Below are positions 5,869 through 12,386 of a stretch of DNA of 12,386 nucleotides, in pieces (the first letter of the stretch is position 1; every line of letters starts with the position of its first letter). Position numbers and translations under genes: made by a program. The DNA comes from Siphonobacter sp047605205 (GTDB taxonomy: Bacteria > Bacteroidota > Bacteroidia > Cytophagales > Spirosomataceae). Under the pieces are notes generated by a model. The model ran no database searches and was not told the origin of the DNA. It was given only the letters and a program-made list of their open reading frames with translations. The DNA lies in assembly GCA_047605205.1 (NCBI GenBank), contig JASGGE010000119.1:1-12386 (forward strand), read 5' to 3'.

Positions 5869-7098
5869 ATGAAGTCCTTTCAGATTCCAGATACATTCAA
5901 GAGTCCTATCATCGGAGCGATAAAAGAATTTCGCCGCCGACAGGATAAGATGAAAAAGGACTTCACTCCTACCTTACTTGATTTCGGCTCTGTACGCTTT
6001 CTGGTTGCACGCCATTTTGGGTTTTGTTATGGTGTAGAAAACGCCGTTGAAACGGCTTATCAGATTATTGCCCAAAATAATGGCAGACCGATTTATCTCC
6101 TTAGTGAGATGATTCATAACCCAGAAGTAAACCGGGACTTGCAGAGTCAGGGTGTTCAGTTTATTATGGATACTTCTGGCAAACAGCTTATTCCCTGGGA
6201 GCAGCTTAGTGCTGAAGATGTAGTAATTATTCCGGCTTTTGGAACAACCCTTGAAATTCAGGATCGCCTGAATACAATCGGTATTCAGACGGAGCAATAT
6301 GATACAACCTGCCCTTTTGTAGAGAAAGTCTGGAAGCGGGCCAGCAGTATTGGTCAGAGTGATTATACCATTGTCATTCACGGTAAGCCTACCCATGAAG
6401 AAACGAGAGCAACTTTTTCACACGCCCAGCAAAATGCTCCTACAGTAGTCGTTAAGGATTTGGCAGAAGCTCAAAAATTAGCAGCTTATATCCGAAAAGA
6501 AAACCCCGCTGCGACTTTCTACGAAGAGTTCAAAGGGCAATATTCAGAAGGTTTCGATGTTACCCGTGATTTGCAGCGTATCGGAGTGGTGAATCAAACT
6601 ACCATGTTAGCCTCTGATACACAAGGAATTGCTGATTACCTAAAGCAGGTAATGATTGATACCTTTTCAACCGATGGTGTAGATATTACCACCTATTTTG
6701 CCGATACCAGAGATACCCTTTGCTATGCAACAAATGATAATCAGTCTGCTACATATGGGTTATTACAAGAGCCCGCTGATTTGTGTATTGTTGCTGGTGG
6801 ATACAATTCCTCGAATACTTCTCACCTGGTAGAGTTGTGTGAAGAAAAAGTTCCTACGTATTTTATTGAGAATTCGGATAAAATTCTGTCTCAGAATCTG
6901 ATTAAGCATTATGATCTTCACGGTAAGTCTGAAAAAGTAAGCGACGGCTTTTTGCCCAATCATACCCCAGCTACGATTATGCTTACCTGTGGAGCCTCTT
7001 GCCCAGACAAAGTAGTGGAAGATATTTTAATGCGGGTACTTTCCTTTTTCCCTGATGCAGCTCCTGTTTCTGAAGTGATGGAAGCTTACAACAACTAA
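5869..7098 (+). CDS. ispH: 4-hydroxy-3-methylbut-2-enyl diphosphate reductase (long form)
   Basis: IspH is the [4Fe-4S] enzyme of the last MEP-pathway step, reducing HMBPP to isopentenyl and dimethylallyl diphosphate. I place the start at ATG 5869 (409 residues, MKSFQIPD) rather than the in-frame ATG at 5818, because the sequence from MKSF onward resembles related long IspH proteins as I recall them, and the 17 upstream residues look unstructured. Cluster ligands are Cys53 (FGFCYGV), Cys148 (TTCPF) and Cys285 (DTLCYATND). HEETRAT (176-182) aligns with the HPEVEGT segment of E. coli IspH, giving His176 and proton-relay Glu178. Ser314 and Asn316 (NSSNT) and Ser377 (GASCPD) match substrate-binding residues. 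About 43 residues precede the core, and extra segments make it longer than E. coli IspH (316). Where E. coli has SAHG (His74), this protein reads PAFG (123-126). It is monocistronic and converges on the exonuclease gene. Confidence 0.93.
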   Translation: MKSFQIPDTFKSPIIGAIKEFRRRQDKMKKDFTPTLLDFGSVRFLVARHFGFCYGVENAVETAYQIIAQNNGRPIYLLSEMIHNPEVNRDLQSQGVQFIMDTSGKQLIPWEQLSAEDVVIIPAFGTTLEIQDRLNTIGIQTEQYDTTCPFVEKVWKRASSIGQSDYTIVIHGKPTHEETRATFSHAQQNAPTVVVKDLAEAQKLAAYIRKENPAATFYEEFKGQYSEGFDVTRDLQRIGVVNQTTMLASDTQGIADYLKQVMIDTFSTDGVDITTYFADTRDTLCYATNDNQSATYGLLQEPADLCIVAGGYNSSNTSHLVELCEEKVPTYFIENSDKILSQNLIKHYDLHGKSEKVSDGFLPNHTPATIMLTCGASCPDKVVEDILMRVLSFFPDAAPVSEVMEAYNN

Positions 7099-7112
7099 CT
7101 TTAAAATAACGG

Positions 7113-7928
7113 CTACTTAACCAGCAAACTGCCTTTTAATTTGATTTCGGTAAGTTTGCGTTTCGTATCTAACGTAAAGTCTCCCTGCATCATCCAGTCA
7201 TAGTAACTGGGTTCACGCTTCAAAATATCCAGTACGGCCTTACCAGAATGTTTGCCAAAGTTAAATACAATGGTACCCTGGTCATTATACTTCATGCGTT
7301 GAGCAAAGTCTACCAGATTACCAGAAGTAAGCTCATGCAAAGCATCCATATCATTTTTAATGGGAGCCCAGAGTTCCCCTTTTTCATTCTTCACCTCTGT
7401 TCCTTCGTATTTTTTCACCATTGAGTCCAGAATTTCCAGCGTAGCCAGCGTATCTGCCTCGGCTGAGTGAGCCGCTTCCAGAATTTTTCCGCAATAAAAT
7501 TTATAAGCAGCCGAAAGATTACGGGGCTCCATCATGTGATAAATACGCTGAGCATCAATCATCCGGCGGTTACGAATGTCAAAATCTATGCCCGCCCGTA
7601 AGAACTCCTCAACCAACATAGGTATATCAAACTTGTTGGAATTAAATCCTGCCAAGTCACATCCTTCCAGAAATTGGGCTAATGATTTGGCTAATTGCTT
7701 AAAAAGTGGCTTATCGGCAATGTCTTCATCATAAATGCCATGAATTAAACTACTTTCTAAAGGAATCGGCATTCCTGGGTGAACCCGTTCTGTACGAACT
7801 TGTACCGACCCATCAGGCAAAGCCTTGGCGATGGATATTTCAACAATTCGATCACGAACTAAATGGATACCCGTTGTTTCCAGATCAAAAAAGGCGAGCG
7901 GCTTACGAAGTTTCAGGCTGTGTTGCAC
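7113..7928 (-). CDS. DEDDh 3'-5' exonuclease, DnaQ/ExoX-like
   Basis: This is a DnaQ-fold exonuclease, probably acting on DNA ends in repair or proofreading-like processing. There is no ATG start. I choose GTG at 7928 (271 residues); TTG at 7946 adds six residues, but a -7 box at 7959-7952 would place the transcript start near 7946. Exo I is FDLETTG (14-20, Asp15 and Glu17), Exo II is GFNSNKFDIPML (94-105, Asp101) and Exo III is HSAEADT (154-160, His154 and Asp159): a complete DEDDh set. The C-terminal part (about 220-271, FNFGKHSGKAVLDIL then YYDWM) fits the ExoX-like C-terminal domain found after many such nucleases. It may instead be annotated as a DNA polymerase III epsilon subunit. It is divergent from guaB and its stop lies 14 bases from the convergent ispH stop. 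Confidence 0.88.
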   Translation of the reverse strand: MQHSLKLRKPLAFFDLETTGIHLVRDRIVEISIAKALPDGSVQVRTERVHPGMPIPLESSLIHGIYDEDIADKPLFKQLAKSLAQFLEGCDLAGFNSNKFDIPMLVEEFLRAGIDFDIRNRRMIDAQRIYHMMEPRNLSAAYKFYCGKILEAAHSAEADTLATLEILDSMVKKYEGTEVKNEKGELWAPIKNDMDALHELTSGNLVDFAQRMKYNDQGTIVFNFGKHSGKAVLDILKREPSYYDWMMQGDFTLDTKRKLTEIKLKGSLLVK

Positions 7929-7951
7929 GGCGTTCTGGGGTTTCAAGACGT

Positions 7952-7959
7952 CAAAAATA
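7952..7959 (-). promoter_or_regulatory. Candidate -7 box for the exonuclease gene
   Basis: TATTTTTG on the minus strand matches TAnnTTTG. No clear -33 TTG is present 19 to 21 bases upstream. Its position implies transcription beginning near 7946, which makes a TTG start there nearly leaderless and favours the GTG at 7928. Confidence 0.4.
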
Positions 7960-8059
7960 CACTATTTCCACCGGAAAACGGCTTTTTGATCTGTTTCACT
8001 ACCCTTATTCAAGCGTTACCCCTGTTTATTTTTAGCGTTGTTTATTAATTTTCTGTGAA

Positions 8060-8073
8060 ATACAAATTTGTAT
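8060..8073. promoter_or_regulatory. 14-bp perfect palindrome upstream of guaB
   Basis: ATACAAATTTGTAT is a perfect palindrome lying 24 bases upstream of the guaB -7 box, overlapping the -33 side of the promoter. A regulator bound here could control guaB. No known operator is recognised. Confidence 0.4.
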
Positions 8074-8096
8074 ACGTGTGACTCAAGAAATTTTTT

Positions 8097-8104
8097 TAAT
8101 TTTG
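8097..8104 (+). promoter_or_regulatory. Candidate guaB promoter (-7 box)
   Basis: TAATTTTG matches TAnnTTTG exactly, 33 bases before the guaB start. The nearest TTTG upstream (8067-8070, inside a palindrome) is 26 bases away, longer than the usual 19 to 21, so the -33 box is poor. Confidence 0.5.
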
Positions 8105-8137
8105 TCTGGCAAATAATAAAAGCATTCGTTATTTGCT

Positions 8138-9607
8138 ATGTTGGACTCTTCCAAATTTCTTTTTGAAGCACTTACTTACGACGATGTGCTTCTGCTGCCG
8201 GCCTACTCAGAGGTTCTTCCCCGCGAAACAAGCACAGAAACGTACTTAACCAGAAACATCAAGCTTAATATCCCTTTGGTATCCGCTGCCATGGATACCG
8301 TAACGGAAGCTGACATGGCTATTGCAATGGCTCAAGAAGGAGGCCTGGGCATTATCCATAAAAACATGTCAATTGAACTTCAGGCTGAAGAAGTTCGGAA
8401 TGTAAAGCGTTCAGAATCGGGTATGATTATGGATCCGGTTACGCTGTCAGAAAATGATCATCTCGCCGACGCTCACCGCCTAATGCGTGTGAATAAGATT
8501 GGGGGTATTCCGGTTGTAGACAATACAGGCAAGCTCATTGGTATCTTAACCAATCGTGATATTCGCTTCCAAACGGATTCAGGTCAGTCGGTAGTCGATA
8601 TTATGACCAAAGACAAGCTGATTACTGCAACCGTTGGGATTGATCTGCAAGCTGCTGAAGCAATTTTACAGCAACATCGAATTGAAAAACTGCCCATCGT
8701 TGATGAAAATAATAAGCTGGTTGGGCTGATCACGTATAAAGATATCCTAAAGAAGAAAAACCACCCAAATGCTTGCAAGGATAAGCTGGGGCGTTTACGT
8801 GTAGGAGCGGCCGTCGGTGTAACTCATGATCTGCTTGACCGGGTAGCTGCATTGGTTAAAGCGGGAGTTGATGTAGTGAGTATCGACACTGCTCACGGGC
8901 ATTCATTAGGTGTGATTAACGCACTGAAATCTGTAAAGGCTGCGTACCCTACTCTTGACGTTATTGTTGGTAATGTGGCCACGGGCGAAGGTGCAAAAGC
9001 TCTGGCAGACGCTGGTGCCGACGGAGTGAAAGTTGGGGTTGGCCCAGGGTCTATCTGTACAACCCGGGTTATTGCTGGTGTTGGGATGCCTCAGCTTTCT
9101 GCGGTTTACGAGGCCTCTAAAGCAGTTGCCGGAACGGGTGTCCCGATCATCGCCGATGGTGGTATCCGATATTCAGGTGATATTGTTAAAGCCATTGCCG
9201 GTGGAGCAAGCTCCATCATGATGGGTTCACTTCTGGCTGGAACAGACGAAGCCCCCGGTGAAATCATTATTGCGGAGGGCCGTCGCTTTAAAAGCTATCG
9301 TGGCATGGGCTCAGTAGAAGCAATGGAAGAAGGCTCAAAAGACCGCTATTTCCAGGATGCTGAAGACGATATTAAAAAACTAGTACCCGAAGGAATTGTA
9401 GGACGCGTATCATACAAAGGTAAAGTAGGTGAAATTCTTTATCAGATGGTTGGTGGGCTGAAAGCTGGTATGGGCTACTGTGGAGCAAAAGATATTGAAG
9501 CTATGCAACAAGCCAAATTCGTGAAGATTACAGCCGCAGGCGTACGCGAAAGCCACCCGCATGATGTGGTAATTTCAAAAGAAGCTCCAAACTATAGTGT
9601 AAAATAG
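8138..9607 (+). CDS. guaB: Inosine-5'-monophosphate dehydrogenase
   Basis: GuaB oxidises IMP to XMP with NAD+, the rate-limiting step of guanine nucleotide synthesis in the cytoplasm. The 489 residues match the bacterial family length. The TIM barrel starts at about 10 (LTYDDVLLLPAYSEVLP) and is interrupted by two CBS domains (about 97-205, with GGIPVVD and EKLPIVDENNKLVG). The catalytic loop is GPGSICTTR (302-310) with Cys307. IMP-binding parts are ADGGIRYSGD (339-348) and YRGMGSVEAM (387-396), and VPEGIVGRV (416-424) is the mobile flap region. SIDTAHGH (248-255) is the NAD-side segment. The start is ATG with an AT-rich upstream region. It is monocistronic: its own promoter-like box precedes it and a strong hairpin terminator follows. 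Confidence 0.97.
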   Translation: MLDSSKFLFEALTYDDVLLLPAYSEVLPRETSTETYLTRNIKLNIPLVSAAMDTVTEADMAIAMAQEGGLGIIHKNMSIELQAEEVRNVKRSESGMIMDPVTLSENDHLADAHRLMRVNKIGGIPVVDNTGKLIGILTNRDIRFQTDSGQSVVDIMTKDKLITATVGIDLQAAEAILQQHRIEKLPIVDENNKLVGLITYKDILKKKNHPNACKDKLGRLRVGAAVGVTHDLLDRVAALVKAGVDVVSIDTAHGHSLGVINALKSVKAAYPTLDVIVGNVATGEGAKALADAGADGVKVGVGPGSICTTRVIAGVGMPQLSAVYEASKAVAGTGVPIIADGGIRYSGDIVKAIAGGASSIMMGSLLAGTDEAPGEIIIAEGRRFKSYRGMGSVEAMEEGSKDRYFQDAEDDIKKLVPEGIVGRVSYKGKVGEILYQMVGGLKAGMGYCGAKDIEAMQQAKFVKITAAGVRESHPHDVVISKEAPNYSVK

Positions 9608-9617
9608 TTGCGGTAGT

Positions 9618-9663
9618 TAGTGGATGGTTGCCTGTACCAAACAACCATCCACTACTTTTATTT
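9618..9663 (+). terminator. Rho-independent terminator after guaB
   Basis: A 13-bp perfect stem (9618-9630 with 9642-9654), built from TAGTGGATGGTTG and its complement, has an 11-base loop and is followed by CTTTTATTT. It begins 11 bases after the guaB stop. The T-tract overlaps the der stop codon at 9658-9660, so the hairpin is also the first structure after der on the other strand. Confidence 0.85.
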
Positions 9664-10965
9664 CTTACGGAAGAACATCGTCAACGGTACACCATCAAAA
9701 CCAAAGTGAGCCCGGAATTTATTTTCCAGATAGCGTTCATAACTGTCTTTAATATACTGTGGATAATTACAGAACAGTACAAACGTAGGACTTGGAGTGG
9801 GTAACTGGGTCAGGTATTTAATCTTTACGTACTTACCATTAATGGCTGGTGGTGGATACGCCTCAATTTCAGGAAGGATTTGCTCATTTAATTGAGACGT
9901 CGGGATTCGCTTCTTACGCTCTTCATATACTTCCGTTATTTTTTCCACCACTTTATAAATCCGGGTTTTCTCAATGGCAGAAGTAAAAATGATTGGCATA
10001 TAATCAATTGGTGCCATCCGCTGACGAATTTCCTTCTCAATAGTAGGAGCTGTTTTTGAGTCTTTTTGAATCAAGTCCCACTTATTTACCATCAGCACAA
10101 TCCCCTTTTTCGCCCGGTGAGCCATGCCGATAATATTCATATCCTGAGCTTCCAGACCACGCTCGGCATCCAGAATAATTACGGCAACATCACACTCTTC
10201 CAGAGCTCGCATAGAGCGTAAGGTTGAATAGAATTCGATATTGTCATTAATTCTGGCTTTACGACGCATCCCTGCCGTATCGGTAATAATGAAATCGTTT
10301 CCGTACAACGAATAACGCGTGTGGATGGCATCACGAGTTGTTCCGGCAATATCGGTTACAATACTCCGTTCCCGCCCCAATAATGCATTCAGAAAAGATG
10401 ATTTTCCTACGTTAGGACGACCTAAGATGGCAATTCTTGGTATGCCCGCTTCTGGGTCTTCTTCTCCTTCTTCGCTAAAATGCGAAACAATGGCATCCAT
10501 CAAATCCCCCGTGTTGTTCCCATTTTCAGCAGAGATCGGATACGGATCACCTAATCCTAATTCATAAAACTCAACCGCCGCGTGCATTTTCTCGGTTGTG
10601 TCAGCTTTATTAGCAACCAGTAAAACCGGCTTTTTTGACCGACGTAATACTTCCGCAAAGTCTTTGTCTAAACCCGTTAAACCGGCAATACAGTCTACTA
10701 CAAACAGTACCACACTGGCTTCGTCCATCGCAATCTGTACCTGTTCTCGAATCGCTTCTTCAAAAATATCTTCTGAACCTACTACATACCCACCGGTATC
10801 AATTACAGTAAAAAATTTACCCGTCCAGTCTGCATATCCATAATGACGATCACGAGTCACACCGGAAACGTTATCCATAATCGCTTTTTTCTGCTCGATC
10901 AAACGATTAAATAAGGTAGACTTCCCAACGTTTGGTCGCCCAACAATTGCAACAATATTTGCCAT
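9658..10965 (-). CDS. der: Ribosome assembly GTPase Der (EngA), double GTPase
   Basis: Der is an essential GTPase needed for maturation of the 50S ribosomal subunit. The 435 residues have the diagnostic tandem G domains. G domain 1 has GRPNVGKS (9-16), DTGGY (56-60) and NKAD (119-122). G domain 2 has GRPNVGKS (182-189), DTAGM (229-233) and NKWD (294-297). A KH-like C-terminal domain follows (about 355-435), ending in FFRKK. The acidic linker EEGEEDPEAG (165-174) joins the two domains. The start is ATG with no Shine-Dalgarno; a stem-loop lies just upstream. It follows era on the same strand after 177 bases, an association seen in other Bacteroidota, so the two are probably partly cotranscribed. 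A minus-strand TATTTTG in the gap (around 11108) is one base short of a -7 box and might allow separate expression. Confidence 0.97.
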   Translation of the reverse strand: MANIVAIVGRPNVGKSTLFNRLIEQKKAIMDNVSGVTRDRHYGYADWTGKFFTVIDTGGYVVGSEDIFEEAIREQVQIAMDEASVVLFVVDCIAGLTGLDKDFAEVLRRSKKPVLLVANKADTTEKMHAAVEFYELGLGDPYPISAENGNNTGDLMDAIVSHFSEEGEEDPEAGIPRIAILGRPNVGKSSFLNALLGRERSIVTDIAGTTRDAIHTRYSLYGNDFIITDTAGMRRKARINDNIEFYSTLRSMRALEECDVAVIILDAERGLEAQDMNIIGMAHRAKKGIVLMVNKWDLIQKDSKTAPTIEKEIRQRMAPIDYMPIIFTSAIEKTRIYKVVEKITEVYEERKKRIPTSQLNEQILPEIEAYPPPAINGKYVKIKYLTQLPTPSPTFVLFCNYPQYIKDSYERYLENKFRAHFGFDGVPLTMFFRKK

Positions 10966-10972
10966 ACTAAGT

Positions 10973-11019
10973 TAATGACTACCCTTTTGTAGTCGTTATG
11001 ACCAGCCATTTCTTGGCTG
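10973..11019 (-). promoter_or_regulatory. Tandem stem-loops in the der 5' leader
   Basis: Two adjacent hairpins are visible in the era-der gap. CAGCCA/TGGCTG (11019-11014 with 11008-11003) has a five-base loop. The second is a 10-bp stem with one G-U pair (10998-10989 with 10982-10973; core GACTAC/GTAGTC, six-base loop). Neither has a U-tract, so they are not ordinary terminators. The second ends seven bases before the der start codon and could affect ribosome access or mark an RNA processing site. Confidence 0.45.
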
Positions 11020-11142
11020 CGTCTATTCTAAAACGCAATGGTATCCGCGAAGAATCTGTTTTCCTAAAAACCCCATTAGTTCATTTAGCTCACCTGTTCA
11101 GCCAAAATACTACCTGCAGAAAACACAAAACCTCAACAGCCA

Positions 11143-12042
11143 TCACTCTTGAATGTACCCAAATTCACGCAGCTTATTAGCTTTACTTCGCCAGTCGGCT
11201 TCTACGCGAACATAGGTTTCCAGGTGTATTTGCTTCCCAAAAAAGGCTTCCAGTTCTTTCCGGGATTCAATTCCTACTTTTTTAATAGATGCTCCCTTAT
11301 GACCTAACAAAATGGCCCGTTGGCTGGTGCGTTCCACGTAAATTTCGGCTAGAATGCGAATGATGTCATCCGCTTCTTTAAAAGACGTAATGACTACCTC
11401 ACAGCTATAAGGAATTTCTTTTTTATAATTCAGGAATATTTTCTCCCGGACGATCTCGGCAGCGAAAAACCGTTCCGGACGATCCGTAAGGGCTTCCTTA
11501 TCAAAAAAGGGTGGGTGATTTGGAATAGCCCTGAAGATCAGATTAAACAATTCTTCCAGGCCAACCTTATGCAAAGCAGAGATCGGAAGAATGGTTTGCG
11601 TTGGGAAACGGTTCCGCCAGTGAGCTATTTTTTCCTGAATTTGCTCTGGCTTTGCCAAATCAACTTTGTTGATGAGAAGAATAACCGGCGTGTGCTGAAT
11701 ACGAGCCAGTTTTTCGATTACATCGTCTTCATCATACTGCTCAAAAATGTCCGTTACAAACAAAATCACGTCGGCATCTTCCAAAGAGCCATGCACAAAA
11801 TTCATCATGGACTGATGTAGCTGATACTGCGGTTTGATAATACCCGGGGTATCCGAATACACTAGTTGAAACGGAACGCCCTCGTGCTCACCATTAACAA
11901 TGCCCATGATACGATGCCGAGTGGTTTGAGCTTTCGACGTAATAATCGAAAGCCGCTCTCCTACTAATGCATTCATGAGTGTCGATTTTCCGACATTTGG
12001 TTTACCAATAATGCTAACGTATCCTGTTTTATGTGTTTCCAT
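11143..12042 (-). CDS. era: Ribosome assembly GTPase Era
   Basis: Era binds the 3' end of 16S rRNA and helps mature the 30S subunit. The 299 residues match the usual length. The N-terminal G domain has GKPNVGKS (13-20), the Era-specific switch region TSKAQTTRHRIMGI (35-48), DTPG (64-67) and NKVD (125-128). SALHK (155-159) is the G5 region. The C-terminal KH domain (about 205-299) includes GHKGASIKKVGIESR (247-261), which fits the RNA-binding GxxG turn, and FFGKQIHLETYVRV (267-280). The start is ATG in an AT-rich context. It is the first gene of the minus-strand era-der pair and is divergent from two tRNA genes. Two candidate promoters lie upstream; the closer one has both -33 and -7 boxes. 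Confidence 0.97.
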   Translation of the reverse strand: METHKTGYVSIIGKPNVGKSTLMNALVGERLSIITSKAQTTRHRIMGIVNGEHEGVPFQLVYSDTPGIIKPQYQLHQSMMNFVHGSLEDADVILFVTDIFEQYDEDDVIEKLARIQHTPVILLINKVDLAKPEQIQEKIAHWRNRFPTQTILPISALHKVGLEELFNLIFRAIPNHPPFFDKEALTDRPERFFAAEIVREKIFLNYKKEIPYSCEVVITSFKEADDIIRILAEIYVERTSQRAILLGHKGASIKKVGIESRKELEAFFGKQIHLETYVRVEADWRSKANKLREFGYIQE

Positions 12043-12074
12043 GAAAAATTTTTAACTAATTAGGTTCCTTTCTA

Positions 12075-12103
12075 AAAAGATACTTTACTGATTTACAAAT
12101 CAA
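12075..12103 (-). promoter_or_regulatory. Candidate proximal era promoter
   Basis: On the minus strand TTG (12103-12101) is followed after 18 bases by TATCTTTT (12082-12075), close to the Bacteroidota consensus. The 12 bases around the TTG, AGGTATTGATTT, are identical to those around the -33 box of the opposing tRNA promoter. Predicted initiation near 12069 gives a leader of about 27 bases. Confidence 0.5.
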
Positions 12104-12127
12104 TACCTAAAAAGTCAGCCTCAATCT

Positions 12128-12142
12128 TGTGAAATTTTCACA
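12128..12142. promoter_or_regulatory. CRP-like palindrome between divergent promoters
   Basis: TGTGAAATTTTCACA is a perfect 7-bp inverted repeat about a single central base. It resembles the TGTGA-N6-TCACA operator of CRP/FNR regulators but has a five-base spacer. It lies between the -33 boxes of the era and tRNA promoters, so a bound protein could affect both. Confidence 0.4.
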
Positions 12143-12150
12143 CAAAGGTA
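12143..12150 (-). promoter_or_regulatory. Possible distal era -7 box
   Basis: TACCTTTG on the minus strand is an exact TAnnTTTG match and is identical to the -7 box of the tRNA promoter in the opposite direction. No TTG lies at the right distance upstream, so it may be inactive. Confidence 0.3.
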
Positions 12151-12180
12151 TTGATTTCCTATAATAATGCCTTACCTTTG
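12151..12180 (+). promoter_or_regulatory. Promoter of the tRNA genes
   Basis: TTG (12151-12153) and TACCTTTG (12173-12180) are separated by 19 bases, an exact match to the Bacteroidota housekeeping promoter. Initiation is expected near 12186, about 10 bases before the mature 5' end of the initiator tRNA. Confidence 0.75.
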
Positions 12181-12196
12181 CAGTCCAATAACACAC

Positions 12197-12269
<73 letters not shown>

Positions 12270-12275
12270 CTTAGG

Positions 12276-12303
12276 AAAGCCGTCAGAAATGTCGGCTTTT
12301 TTT
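12276..12303 (+). terminator. Terminator-like hairpin between the tRNA genes
   Basis: AAAGCCG (12276-12282) pairs with CGGCTTT (12293-12299) around a 10-base loop and runs into seven consecutive T bases (12297-12303). It has intrinsic-terminator form but ends three bases before the next tRNA gene. Confidence 0.7.
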
Positions 12304-12306
12304 CAA

Positions 12307-12378
12307 GGTCTCGTAGTACAACGGATAGTATGTGAGCCTCCGGAGCTCAAGATTTAGGTTCGATTCCTAACGAGACCA
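12307..12378 (+). tRNA. tRNA-Arg (anticodon CCG)
   Basis: Acceptor GGTCTCG (12307-12313) pairs with CGAGACC (12371-12377). The D stem is GTAC/GTAT, the anticodon stem TGAGC/GCTCA with loop CTCCGGA (anticodon CCG at 12340-12342, reading CGG), and the T stem TTAGG/CCTAA with loop TTCGATT. The discriminator is A and CCA is not encoded (ACG follows). Length is 72 bases. No separate promoter is visible in the 37-base gap after the initiator tRNA. Confidence 0.92.
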
Positions 12379-12386
12379 CGAAAATA

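Noticed and set aside
5974..6396. 140-codon minus-strand frame opposite ispH.
   Set aside because: It is antisense to the conserved IspH core, which explains the open frame.

Overview
The window looks like chromosomal DNA of a Bacteroidota bacterium, most likely order Cytophagales. Reasons: promoter-like boxes match the Bacteroidota form (TTG or TTTG, then TAnnTTTG); Shine-Dalgarno sequences are nearly absent; IspH is a long form with an N-terminal extension; era sits next to der; and a Tat-exported Gfo/Idh/MocA oxidoreductase is paired with a Tat-exported TIM-barrel protein. The genus cannot be fixed from sequence alone. The content is mostly core metabolism and housekeeping. I see no mobile element, phage gene, CRISPR array or defence system.

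Left part (1-2460, minus strand): start of a tryptophan operon, trpE then trpG, probably continuing beyond the left edge. The long leader upstream of trpE is the most interesting part of the window. It encodes a 19-residue peptide with three consecutive Trp codons, followed by RNA segments that can form a protector hairpin, an antiterminator or a 16-bp terminator-like hairpin. That is the layout of classical ribosome-mediated attenuation. A small lipoprotein gene of unknown function (2548-2928, plus) diverges from the trp leader and ends at a bidirectional terminator.

Middle (2994-7928): a two-gene minus-strand unit (TIM-barrel isomerase-like protein, then oxidoreductase; both with Tat signals, probably acting on sugars or polyols outside the cytoplasm), a 427-base AT-rich gap, ispH on plus (last step of the MEP isoprenoid pathway), and on minus a DnaQ-fold exonuclease with an ExoX-like C-terminal domain.

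Right part (8138-12386): guaB (IMP dehydrogenase, plus) with a strong terminator; then der and era on minus (transcribed era to der), two GTPases of ribosome assembly; then a compact divergent control region; then plus-strand initiator tRNA-Met(CAT) and tRNA-Arg(CCG) with a terminator-like hairpin between them. The era/tRNA region carries opposed promoters sharing an identical 12-base -33 region and a CRP-like palindrome. It places an initiator tRNA and two ribosome-assembly GTPases side by side, so joint growth-rate control is an attractive inference.
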